64,000 nucleotides of DNA, taken from the NCBI RefSeq assembly GCF_014489615.1, contig NZ_CP060825.1:124001-188000 (forward strand). Direction: 5' to 3'. The notes beneath the pieces are model-generated. The model searched no databases, had not been told where the DNA came from, and worked only from the letters and a program-made list of their open reading frames with translations. This document shows, piece by piece, positions 40,972 through 48,818 of this stretch. The stretch is from Streptomyces genisteinicus (lineage in GTDB: Bacteria; Actinomycetota; Actinomycetes; Streptomycetales; Streptomycetaceae). Made by a program: the position numbers and the translations under genes. Numbering within the stretch: the first letter of the stretch is position 1; every line of letters begins with the position of its first letter.

Positions 40972-42828
40972 TCAGGGCAGGGTCCAGCGCTGGTTGGGTC
41001 CGGTGTGGCAGGTCCACAGGTGGACCCGGGTGCCGTCGTTCCAGGTCGAGCCCTCCGCGTCCAGACACTTGCCCGACTGCGGATTGCGCAGCGAACCGTC
41101 CGCCTGCGCCGCCCACTTCTGGGCACCCGTCCCGTTGCACGTCCACCACTGCACCTTCGTGCCGTCCGCCGAACCGCCGCCGCTCACATCGAGGCAGCCG
41201 CCCAGCGCACGCACCGAACCGTCACCCGGCACCTCCCACCGCTGCGCCGCCGTCCCGTTGCACGACCACAACCGCACCTGCGCACCCTCGACGCCCGAAC
41301 CGCCCGCCACGTCCAGGCACTTGCCGTTCACCCCCGTCACCGCCGACGACACCGGCGGCGCACCGGTGGCGCGGAGGCGGATGTCGCGGAAGGAGACGGT
41401 GTCGCCGTCGCCGTGGTTCTGGAGGCCGATGTGGCCCTGGCGCAGGCTGCGGGCGGGGTCGGTGTTGGTGAAGTCGTTGATCCGGGTGCCGTTGAGGAAG
41501 ACCTCCAGACGTTCGCCGGTGACCCTGATCTCGTAGGTGTTCCACTCGCCGGGCGGGTTGAGCGCCGTGTCGCGGGCCGCGGTGTCGGCGGACCGGAATC
41601 CGTAGACCGCGCCGGTGGTGCGGTCCGGGGAGTCGGTGGCGTCGATCTGGATCTCGTAGCCGTTGTTCACGGCCGACCAGGGGTCGTCGGACGCGGGGAA
41701 GCCGACGAAGACGCCGGAGTTGTCGTCGCCCTCGGCGCGCCAGTCCAGTTTGAGGGACCAGTCGCCGGTCAGTTCGCGCCCCGCGTACCAGAGCAGTCCG
41801 AGACCGCCTTGCGAGGTGAGGGTGGAGTCGGCGAGCGAGAACGAGCCGGGGCCCGCCTGCCGCCAGCCGGCCGTGCCGCTCTCGAAGAGCGGTTCGTAGC
41901 CGTTCTCCGGGCGGCAGTCGGCACGGGTCATGCCGGCGGCCCAGCGGATGCCGCCGAGGACGTGGCGGCGGAAGGCGGGCTCGGAGTACGACTCGTCGGT
42001 GTGGCCGCCGCCGGTGTAGAAGGCCCGGCCGCCCTCGTACTCCTTGCACCAGGCGATCGGGTGGTCGCCGGACATGGAGCCGCCGGTGTAGCTGGACTCG
42101 TCGAGCGAGGCGAGCACATGGGCCGTCGTCCGGGGGTTGGTGCGGTAGTTGTACCACTCGTCGAAGCGCTGCCAGGTGGTGCCGAGGTGGGCGGTGGCGT
42201 CGTGGGCGCGGTTCTCGACCTCGACGGTGGCGGTCTGGTTGTGCGGGTGGGAGTGGAAGAGGGCGCCCGCGAGTCCGGCGTAGAAGGGCCAGTCGTACTC
42301 GGTGTCGGCGGCGGCGTGCACACCGACGTAGCCGCCGCCGGCGCGGATGTACTGCTCGAACGCGGTCTGCTGGGTGCCGTCGAGGACGTCGCCGGTGGTG
42401 GAGAGGAAGACGACGGCCCGGTAGCGGGCCAGGTTGGCGGTGGTGAACGCGGTGGGGTCCTCGGTGGCGTCGACGGTGAAGTTGTTGGCGCCGCCCAGTT
42501 CTCGCAGGGCGGCCAGTCCGTCGTCGATGGAGGAGTGGCGGAAGCCCGCCGTACGGGAGAAGGCCAGGACCCGGTAGGCGGGGTCGGCCGCGGCGGCCGC
42601 GGCAGGCGCCGTGGCCGGAGCGGGGTCGGGGGCCGGGGGCGCCGCGGACGCCGTGGCGGGCAGCGTGGCTCCCGCGCAGAGCAGGGCCGCGGCGCCGAGC
42701 CAGGCGCCCGCGCGGGCCAGGGGACGCCGGGGACGAACGGCTCGGGGCGTCGTCGCGCCCGGCGCGGTGGCGGGGGGTGCGGTACGTCGGGCGAGGTGTC
42801 GTGCCAGGTGGTGTGTGAGGTGTCGCAT
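40972..42828 (-). CDS. Secreted ThuA / DUF1080 / ricin-B-lectin protein
   Basis: A 618-aa exported multidomain protein. An unusually long, Arg-rich N-region precedes a signal core (LGAAALLCAGATLPATASA, to about residue 66). Domains: ThuA-like (about 80-300; YRVLAFSRTAGFRHSSI, GGGYVGVHAAADTEYDWPFY), 3-keto-disaccharide hydrolase/DUF1080 jelly roll (about 305-485; LDWRAEGDDNSGVFVGFP, GEWNTYEIRVTGERLEVFLNG), and a ricin-B-type beta-trefoil lectin (489-618) with QRWEV, QKWAA and QRWTLP repeats. It probably binds and processes extracellular polysaccharide. It starts 20 bases after the stop of the sugar dehydrogenase gene and shares with it an almost identical lectin-coding segment. Confidence 0.9.
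   Translation of the reverse strand: MRHLTHHLARHLARRTAPPATAPGATTPRAVRPRRPLARAGAWLGAAALLCAGATLPATASAAPPAPDPAPATAPAAAAAADPAYRVLAFSRTAGFRHSSIDDGLAALRELGGANNFTVDATEDPTAFTTANLARYRAVVFLSTTGDVLDGTQQTAFEQYIRAGGGYVGVHAAADTEYDWPFYAGLAGALFHSHPHNQTATVEVENRAHDATAHLGTTWQRFDEWYNYRTNPRTTAHVLASLDESSYTGGSMSGDHPIAWCKEYEGGRAFYTGGGHTDESYSEPAFRRHVLGGIRWAAGMTRADCRPENGYEPLFESGTAGWRQAGPGSFSLADSTLTSQGGLGLLWYAGRELTGDWSLKLDWRAEGDDNSGVFVGFPASDDPWSAVNNGYEIQIDATDSPDRTTGAVYGFRSADTAARDTALNPPGEWNTYEIRVTGERLEVFLNGTRINDFTNTDPARSLRQGHIGLQNHGDGDTVSFRDIRLRATGAPPVSSAVTGVNGKCLDVAGGSGVEGAQVRLWSCNGTAAQRWEVPGDGSVRALGGCLDVSGGGSADGTKVQWWTCNGTGAQKWAAQADGSLRNPQSGKCLDAEGSTWNDGTRVHLWTCHTGPNQRWTLP
40977..41366. repeat. 390-bp ricin-lectin segment, copy 1
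   Basis: Nearly identical, base for base, to 42854-43243 in the same orientation, with a constant offset of 1877 bases. I counted only about seven differences over the segment. It encodes the C-terminal beta-trefoil of the ThuA protein. Confidence 0.9.
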
Positions 42829-42848
42829 CGTGTGTCGCCTCCTTCCTG

Positions 42849-45680
42849 CTACGGCAGGATCCATCGCTGGTTGGGTCCGGTGTGGCAGGTCCACAGGTGG
42901 ACCCGGGTGCCGTCGTTCCAGGTCGAGCCCTCCGCGTCCAGGCACTTGCCCGACTGCGGATTGCGCAGCGAACCGTCCGCCTGCGCCGCCCACTTCTGGG
43001 CACCCGTCCCGTTGCACGTCCACCACTGCACCTTCGTGCCGTCCGCCGAACCGCCGCCGCTCACATCGAGACAGCCGCCCAGCGCACGCACCGAACCGTC
43101 ACCCGGCACCTCCCACCGCTGCGCCGCCGTCCCGTTGCACGACCACAACCGCACCTGCGCACCCTCGACGGCCGAACCGCCCGCCACGTCCAGGCACTTG
43201 CCGTTCACCCCCGTCACCGCCGACGACACCGGCGGCGCGCCGGAGAGGGTGAACCGGAAGTCGTCGAGGTCGAAGAGCGATCCGGCGCCGCCCTTGAAGA
43301 CGAGGTGGAGCGAGGTGGTGCCGGCGGGCCGGTCGGTGAGCGGGGTGCTCACGTCCTGGAAGGTCTCCCAGCCGCCGGTCACCGGGACGGCGACCGTGCC
43401 CATCAGGGTGCCGGTGGGCGACCCGGCGCGTATCTCGATGGTGCCGCCTGCTCCGCCGGAGGACACCCGCGCGGTGAAGCGGGTGGCGTTGCCGAGGACG
43501 TAGGGGCTGAAGGAGATCCAGTCGCCGTTGTCGATGTAGCCGACCGTGCGGCCGCCGTGCGCGGTCGCGTGCGAGGCCACCTGGACGCCGGAGGAGTCGC
43601 CGAAGTGCTCGCCCTGGCGGTGGGTGGGCTGGCTGATGTGCTGGTCGTGGGTGGTGAGCGGGGGCTGTCCGCCCGCTCCCTGGTCCGTGTACTCCGCGTC
43701 CCACACGCCGAAGATGTTGGCGTTGGGGTCGTGTTCGCCGTCCGCGATGGTCTGCACGGTTCCCGAGCAGCCGGTGGCGGAGGTCTGCGGGTGGCCGTGG
43801 CTGTCGTGGCCGATGATGAAGGTGACCTTGACCTTGGCGCAGTCGATGGCGGCGTCCTCGGGGTCGGTGACCGTCACCCTGAACGGCACCGCCGCTCCGG
43901 GGTCGATGATGCTTCCGTCCGCGGGGAGTTCGAGCCGGACGGTCGGCGCGGTGTTGCCGACGGTGATCTGGACCGAGGCGCCGGCCTGCTTGCCGGTGGA
44001 GTCGGTGACGGTCAGTTCGGCGGTGTAGCGGCCGTTGGCGGTGTAGGTGTGGGTCGGGTTCGCGCTGGTGGAGGTCGCGCCGTCGCCGAAGCGCCAGGCG
44101 TGGCGCAGGGTGTCCCCGTCGGGGTCCGCGGAGCCGGCGGAGGAGAAGGCGACGGTGAGCGGCGCCTTGCCCGAGGTGCGGTCGGCGGCGGCCTGGGCGA
44201 CGGGCGAGCGGCCGTCCGTGATGTGCTCGATGCGGTAGAGGGCGGAGTTCTCGTCGCCGCTGAAGTAGCCGGTGCCGTAGTCGAGGACGTACAGGGCGCC
44301 GTCCGGGCCGAAGGCCATGTCCATCACCTGGGTGCCGGTCCAGGGGAAGGGGCTGATGGACTGGATGGTGCCGGAGCCGTCCTGGGCGACGCGGCGGATC
44401 CACTTCCGGCCGAACTCCCCGGCGAAGAAGTGGCCGTCGTAGCTCTGGGGGAACTTGACGGCCGAGGCCGAACCGGCGTCGTAGCGGTAGACGGGTCCGG
44501 CCATGGGCGACTCGGAACCGCCGCCGAACTCGGGCACCGAGTCGCCGTCGTAGGGCAGCCAGGCGGGCTGCGCGGGCGGCAGGTCGGTCAGGCCCGTGTT
44601 GCGCGGCGAGGTGTTGCGGGGCGCCGCGCAGTTGTAGCGGGCGCCGGAGGCGCCGGTGGCGAAGTCGTGGTCGTTGTAGGCGTCGTTGTCGCCGGTGCAG
44701 TAGGGCCAGCCGAAGTTGCCCGCCTTGGTGATGCGGTTGAACTCGACCTGTCCGGCCGGTCCGCGGGTGGCGCTCGCCGTGCCGGCGTCGGGGCCGTAGT
44801 CGCCGAGGTAGACGGTGCCGGTCTGCTTGTCGACGCTCATCCGGAAGGGGTTGCGGAAGCCCATGGCGTAGATCTCCGGGCGGGTCCTCGCCGTGCCCGG
44901 GGCGAAGAGGTTGCCCGCGGGCACCGTGTAGGAGCCGTCGGCGGCGACCTTGATGCGCAGCACCTTGCCGCGCAGGTCGTTGGTGTTGCCGCTGGAGCGC
45001 TGGGCGTCGAAGGCCGGGTTGCGCGAGGCGCGTTCGTCGAGCGGCGAGTAGCCGTCGGAGGCGAAGGGGTTGGTGTCGTCGCCGGTGCTCAGGTAGAGGT
45101 TCCCCTGGGCGTCGAAGTCGATGTCCCCTCCGACGTGGCAGCAGATGCCGCGGGAGGCGGGGACGTCGAGGACGGTCTTCTCGGTGGCGGTGTCCAGGGT
45201 GCCGTCGGTGCGCAGGGTGAAGCGGGAGAGCCGGTTGACGCCGTCGAAGGGGGCGAAGTCGGCCGCGGTGCCGTCACCGGGCGCGTCGCCGCCGGGGGTG
45301 GCGAGCTTGGGCGCGTAGTACAGGTACACGTGCCGGTTGGTGGTGAAGCCGGGGTCCACGCCGATGCCCTGGAGGCCCTCCTCGTCGTGGCTGTACACGT
45401 CGAGGCGGCCGGAGACCTTGGTGGTCCCGGCGGCGTCGGTGAGCCTGAGGGTGCCGTCGCGGGAGGTGTGCAGGACGGAGCGGTCGGGCAGGACGGCCAT
45501 GGTCATGGGCTCGCCGGTCTCGGCGACGCCCTTGGCGAGGGTGACCTGCTGGAACTCCTCGGCGGCGGGGGCGGGGGCCGCCGCCGATGCCGAGGGGAGG
45601 GCGGGTGCCAGCAGGGCGGTGAGGAGTGCCAGGGCGGTGGCCCCGGCGGCTCTGCGGGCACGCGGGGATCTGTGGCGCAC
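42849..45680 (-). CDS. Secreted PQQ-type sugar dehydrogenase / PKD / CBM6-like / ricin-B-lectin protein
   Basis: A 943-aa exported protein. Signal peptide about 1-34. The glucose/sorbosone dehydrogenase beta-propeller covers about 45-490 (SHDEEGLQGIGVDPGF, GICCHVGGDIDFDAQGNLYLSTGD, YAMGFRNPFRMSVDKQTG, AFGPDGALYVLDYG). A PKD domain follows (about 500-585; ADPDGDTLRHAWRFGDGATS), then an Ig-like segment (about 590-690), a carbohydrate-binding CBM6-like jelly roll (about 695-810; GYIDNGDWISFSPY) and a ricin-B trefoil (814-943). It probably oxidises an aldose at the surface of insoluble polysaccharide, with PQQ as expected cofactor. First gene of a two-gene operon with the ThuA protein. Confidence 0.9.
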   Translation of the reverse strand: MRHRSPRARRAAGATALALLTALLAPALPSASAAAPAPAAEEFQQVTLAKGVAETGEPMTMAVLPDRSVLHTSRDGTLRLTDAAGTTKVSGRLDVYSHDEEGLQGIGVDPGFTTNRHVYLYYAPKLATPGGDAPGDGTAADFAPFDGVNRLSRFTLRTDGTLDTATEKTVLDVPASRGICCHVGGDIDFDAQGNLYLSTGDDTNPFASDGYSPLDERASRNPAFDAQRSSGNTNDLRGKVLRIKVAADGSYTVPAGNLFAPGTARTRPEIYAMGFRNPFRMSVDKQTGTVYLGDYGPDAGTASATRGPAGQVEFNRITKAGNFGWPYCTGDNDAYNDHDFATGASGARYNCAAPRNTSPRNTGLTDLPPAQPAWLPYDGDSVPEFGGGSESPMAGPVYRYDAGSASAVKFPQSYDGHFFAGEFGRKWIRRVAQDGSGTIQSISPFPWTGTQVMDMAFGPDGALYVLDYGTGYFSGDENSALYRIEHITDGRSPVAQAAADRTSGKAPLTVAFSSAGSADPDGDTLRHAWRFGDGATSTSANPTHTYTANGRYTAELTVTDSTGKQAGASVQITVGNTAPTVRLELPADGSIIDPGAAVPFRVTVTDPEDAAIDCAKVKVTFIIGHDSHGHPQTSATGCSGTVQTIADGEHDPNANIFGVWDAEYTDQGAGGQPPLTTHDQHISQPTHRQGEHFGDSSGVQVASHATAHGGRTVGYIDNGDWISFSPYVLGNATRFTARVSSGGAGGTIEIRAGSPTGTLMGTVAVPVTGGWETFQDVSTPLTDRPAGTTSLHLVFKGGAGSLFDLDDFRFTLSGAPPVSSAVTGVNGKCLDVAGGSAVEGAQVRLWSCNGTAAQRWEVPGDGSVRALGGCLDVSGGGSADGTKVQWWTCNGTGAQKWAAQADGSLRNPQSGKCLDAEGSTWNDGTRVHLWTCHTGPNQRWILP
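42854..43243. repeat. 390-bp ricin-lectin segment, copy 2
   Basis: Second copy of the lectin-coding segment at 40977-41366, same orientation. The protein differences are a Gly/Ala change and a Thr/Ile change near the C terminus. The flanks outside the segment do not match. Confidence 0.9.
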
Positions 45681-46082
45681 GGAAGTCTCCCAGGGGTGGG
45701 GGGTGCCGACGGGTCCACTGCGGATCCGCCGGGGAGAACTCGGGCGTGCGCCGTCACGCCGATGCGGGCCCGACGACGGTCAACGCGCCTGGCCCGCTTG
45801 GAAGTTAGCGCGCCGGAGCGCGCGGCGTAAGACCTTCGACACGGGAATCACCAACTTCTTCCATCGTCAGGACAAAGGTTTTCGGACACCCTGCGGCGGC
45901 GGACGCCGGCCGGGCAGCCGGGCGGCGCCCGACCGGCCCCGAACGCACCGACCGGCGCACCCGCCCCGGGGCGGTCGGCGACCGGAGGCGCGCGAACGGG
46001 CCCGGACGGCCGGCGCGGAGGAAGGGCGAGCGGCGGCCTGAAGGGCACGGCCGGGAGGGGACGGGGCGCGGTCAGGGAGCGG
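45681..46082. other. Intergenic stretch, no gene recognised
   Basis: These 402 bases lie between the sugar dehydrogenase start and the end of the GlxA-type regulator gene. Small open frames are Arg/Pro-rich and not convincing. The part nearest the dehydrogenase is relatively A/T-richer around 45840-45880 and probably includes its promoter, but I cannot point to clear boxes. Confidence 0.5.
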
Positions 46083-47126
46083 TCAGCGGTGGGCTCGTGG
46101 GGCCGGCGCCCCGCCGGGCGAGGCACGGCGCGCTGCACCGGGGGCGGGGGCGGCGTCGGGGGCAGGGGCAGGGGCGGAGTCGGGGGCGGGGGCGGCTCGG
46201 AAGGTGCGCCGGTACGTGTCCGGAGGCACGCCAACGGTGCGGTGGAAGTGACGGCGCAGCGTCGTGGCGGTGCCCATGCCGGTGGCCGTCGCGACGGCTT
46301 CCACGCTCTGCCCGGTGGTCTCCAGCAGCTCCTGCGCGCGGCGGATGCGCTGGGTCAGCAGCCACTGCAGGGGCGTGGTGCCGGTGGCGGCCCGGAAGTG
46401 CCGGCCGAGCGTGCGGGAGCTCATCTGGGCGCGGCGCGCGAGGTCCTCGACGCTCAGCGGCTGGTCGAGGCGGGCGAGCACCCAGGGGAGGAGCGCCGTC
46501 AGCGGGTGGGACTCGCGTGCGGGGACCGGGGTGGTGACGAACTGGGCCTGGCCGCCCGCCCGGTGGGGCGGGACCACCAGTCGGCGGGCGGCCGCGTTGG
46601 CGACCGACGAGCCGTGGTCGAGGCGGACCAGGTGGAGGCACAGGTCGAGCGCGGCGGCCTTCCCGGCCGAGGTGAGCACGGTGCCGTTGTCGACGTAGAG
46701 CACGTCCGGGTCGACCGTCACCCGGGGGTGACGGGCCGCCAGGACGTCGGTGTGGGCCCAGTGGGTGGTCGCCCGCAGGCCGTCGAGGAGACCTGCCGCG
46801 GCGAGGACGAACGCTCCGGTGCACAACGACGCCACCCGCGCGCCCGCCTGGTGGGCCGCGCGCACCGCGTCGACCAGCTCGGCCGGCGGGGGCCGGTCGA
46901 CGTCGGCCCAGCCGGGCACGATCACGGTGTCCGCCTCCCGGAGCCGGTCCAGACCCGCGTCGGGTTCCAGGCCGAAGCGTCCGGCGCGCACGGCGCCCGG
47001 CCCGCACAGGACGACGTCGTACCAGGGCACGTCCACACCTGCCGGAGCCGCGCCGAACACCTCGTACGCCGCGGCCAGTTCGAAGTGGAGCATCCCGTCG
47101 GTGAGGGCCAGCGCGAGAACGGTCAT
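46083..47126 (-). CDS. GlxA-type transcriptional regulator (DJ-1/PfpI plus AraC domain)
   Basis: A 347-aa regulator. The N-terminal class I amidotransferase-like (DJ-1/PfpI) domain spans about 1-170 with the nucleophile-elbow Cys in ASLCTGAFVLAAAGLL. The AraC-type helix-turn-helix pair spans about 210-310 (LSVEDLARRAQMSSRTLGRHFRAATG and ATATGMGTATTLRRHFHRTVG). A Pro/Ala-rich tail of about 40 residues follows. The gene is divergent from the saccharopine-dehydrogenase-like gene, and a 10-bp inverted repeat overlaps its start codon, so it probably regulates itself and that neighbour. The ATG at 47126 begins MTVLALALTDG, the typical start of the family. Confidence 0.9.
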   Translation of the reverse strand: MTVLALALTDGMLHFELAAAYEVFGAAPAGVDVPWYDVVLCGPGAVRAGRFGLEPDAGLDRLREADTVIVPGWADVDRPPPAELVDAVRAAHQAGARVASLCTGAFVLAAAGLLDGLRATTHWAHTDVLAARHPRVTVDPDVLYVDNGTVLTSAGKAAALDLCLHLVRLDHGSSVANAAARRLVVPPHRAGGQAQFVTTPVPARESHPLTALLPWVLARLDQPLSVEDLARRAQMSSRTLGRHFRAATGTTPLQWLLTQRIRRAQELLETTGQSVEAVATATGMGTATTLRRHFHRTVGVPPDTYRRTFRAAPAPDSAPAPAPDAAPAPGAARRASPGGAPAPRAHR

Positions 47127-47160
47127 GTCCGGAACTGTACGCGTCCTGTCGTTCCGGACA
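47126..47160. promoter_or_regulatory. 10-bp inverted repeat over the GlxA-type regulator start
   Basis: TGTCCGGAAC (47126-47135) and GTTCCGGACA (47151-47160) are exact reverse complements with a 15-base spacer. One arm touches the regulator's start codon. A dimeric AraC-type regulator binding here would block its own expression, and the site also lies in the promoter region of the divergent gene. Confidence 0.65.
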
Positions 47161-47298
47161 CTCACGGGGTGCCGCCCCGCCCGGCCACGATGGTCACGAC
47201 GGACCGGCGCGGCAGACGCGCCGGGTACGACAGGCGCGGCACGTACGCCGCGTACGGCCACGGACGGCCGGTCCACCCGACGGAAAGAGGAGCAGGTC

Positions 47299-48351
47299 AT
47301 GGGCAGCACGCAGCAGACGGTCGCGGTGTTCGGGGCGTACGGGCACACCGGGCGGTTCGTGGTGGCGGAACTCCTGGACCGCGGATTCCGCCCGCTGCTG
47401 TCCGGCCGCGACGCGGACAGGCTGAAGGAGCTCGCGGAGGCCACCGGCGCGCAGCCGGACACCGTCCGGCCCGCCTCCGTCGACGACCCCGCCTCGCTGG
47501 ACGCCGCCCTCACCGGCGCCGCGGCCGTCGTCAACTGCGCGGGCCCCTTCGCCACGACGGCGGCGCCGCTGATCGAGGCGGCACTGCGCGCGGGGATCCC
47601 CTACGTCGACGTGGCGGCCGAGATCGAGGCCAACGCGGACACGTTCGCGCACTTCGACGAGCGGGCCCGCGCGGCGGGTGTGGTGGTGGTGCCCGCGATG
47701 GCGTTCTTCGGCGGCCTCGGCGACCTGCTGGCGACGGCCGCCATGGGCGACTGGACGACCGCCGACGAGGTGCACGTCGCCTACGGTCTGAGCAGCTGGC
47801 ACCCGACGGCGGGGACGCGGTCGGCGGGCGCGGTCTCCCGCGAGCGCCGCGGCGGCCGGGGGGTCCGCTGGACGGGCGGACGTCTCGAGTACGGGGACGC
47901 GGCCCCCGCGACCCGGGAGTGGACGTTCCCCGGCGAGGACACGCGCACCCTGCGCGAGATGACCATGGCCGATGTGGTGACCCTCCCCCGCCATCTCGAC
48001 GTCCCGGAGGTGCGCACCTGGATGACCGCCGAGGCCGTCGGCGACCTGTCGGCCCCCGGCACCCCGGCGCCCGTGGCGGCCGACGAACGGGGGCGTTCGG
48101 CGCAGACGTTCACCGTGGACGTCGTGGTGCGGCGCGGCGGTGCCGAGCGGCGGGCGGTGGCGAGCGGCCGGGACATCTACGCGGTCAGCGCGCCGCTGGC
48201 GGTGGAGGCCGTGACACGTGTCCTCGCGGGCGGGGCCGGGGCGGCGGGCGTCCGCACCGCCGGGGAGCTCTTCGACGCCCCCGCCTTCCTCGGCGCGCTC
48301 TCCGCGCACCTGGACACGGACCTGGCAGGCGGCGGCGCGGGCGGGGTGTGA
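47299..48351 (+). CDS. Saccharopine dehydrogenase-like NAD(P)-binding protein
   Basis: A 350-aa protein. The N-terminal Rossmann motif is VAVFGAYGHTGRFVVAEL (about 8-25), followed by LLSGRDADRL, AVVNCAGPFATTAAPLIEAAL and YVDVAAEIEAN, the standard beginning of the saccharopine dehydrogenase-like oxidoreductase/trans-acting enoyl reductase group. No substrate can be assigned. It is transcribed away from the GlxA-type regulator, which probably controls it through the inverted repeat between them. AGAGGAG lies seven bases before the ATG at 47299. Confidence 0.85.
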   Translation: MGSTQQTVAVFGAYGHTGRFVVAELLDRGFRPLLSGRDADRLKELAEATGAQPDTVRPASVDDPASLDAALTGAAAVVNCAGPFATTAAPLIEAALRAGIPYVDVAAEIEANADTFAHFDERARAAGVVVVPAMAFFGGLGDLLATAAMGDWTTADEVHVAYGLSSWHPTAGTRSAGAVSRERRGGRGVRWTGGRLEYGDAAPATREWTFPGEDTRTLREMTMADVVTLPRHLDVPEVRTWMTAEAVGDLSAPGTPAPVAADERGRSAQTFTVDVVVRRGGAERRAVASGRDIYAVSAPLAVEAVTRVLAGGAGAAGVRTAGELFDAPAFLGALSAHLDTDLAGGGAGGV

Positions 48352-48363
48352 CAGGGTCGCCGT

Positions 48364-48555
48364 ATGACGACACCACCGGACGGACTGCCCGTCTACCGCG
48401 TCCTGACCGGCCCGGACGACTCGGCGTTCTGCCACCGGGTGAGCGAGGCACTGGAGCTGGGCTACCGGCTCCACGAGGGGCCGGCGGTCACCTTCGACGG
48501 GCAGCGGGTGATCGTGGCCCAGGCCGTCGTGTGGTCCGGACGGACATCCGGGTGA
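48364..48555 (+). CDS. DUF1737 protein
   Basis: A 63-aa cytoplasmic protein. The whole chain matches the DUF1737 pattern: YRVLTGPDDSAFCHRVSEAL followed by GYRLHEGPAVTFDG and VIVAQAVVW. The function of this family is unknown. It starts 12 bases after the preceding gene and may be co-transcribed with it. Confidence 0.88.
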   Translation: MTTPPDGLPVYRVLTGPDDSAFCHRVSEALELGYRLHEGPAVTFDGQRVIVAQAVVWSGRTSG

Positions 48556-48629
48556 ACCGCCCGGGCCGTCGTCGGTCCCCGGCGGAAATCCGGATGCCCC
48601 GTCCGGGCCGCGGCGCTACCCTCGGCGGC

Positions 48630-48698
48630 ATGAACGTCACCGGCCCGCGCACCACCGCGACCGCGCGAGCGACCAGCTCGCCGGCCGCCGCCGTCTGA
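48630..48698 (+). CDS. Putative leaderless 22-aa leader peptide
   Basis: ATG at 48630 opens a 22-codon frame ending PAAAV-stop. A TACCCT -10-like box (48617-48622) ends seven bases before the ATG, so transcription would begin at or next to the start codon and the message would be leaderless. The last codons include three consecutive GCC (Ala). It lies upstream of a strong hairpin and an alanyl-tRNA-synthetase-like gene, the layout of a ribosome-mediated attenuator. The -35 region is weak, so translation is not certain. Confidence 0.45.
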   Translation: MNVTGPRTTATARATSSPAAAV

Positions 48699-48708
48699 CG
48701 TACCCCTC

Positions 48709-48741
48709 CCCACCGGCGACCGGAAACGGTCCGCCGGTGGG
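48709..48741 (+). terminator. Attenuator-like hairpin with GAAA tetraloop
   Basis: CCCACCGGCG (48709-48718) pairs with CGCCGGTGGG (48732-48741), and the inner ACCG and CGGT close a GAAA tetraloop at 48723-48726; one C is bulged. The stem totals 14 bp. It starts 10 bases after the leader-peptide stop and lies 77 bases before the synthetase-like gene. No U-tract follows. Confidence 0.6.
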
Positions 48742-48818
48742 TCCGTGGCCTCCTCGCCCGGTCCCGGTGCCCCGGACCGTTGTCCGGCGCCCGACCGCTG
48801 TGACGCGAAGGAGCCACC

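Noticed and set aside
40977..43243. Transposon flanked by long direct repeats
   Set aside because: Both copies are coding parts of lectin domains inside intact genes, and no transposase lies between them.
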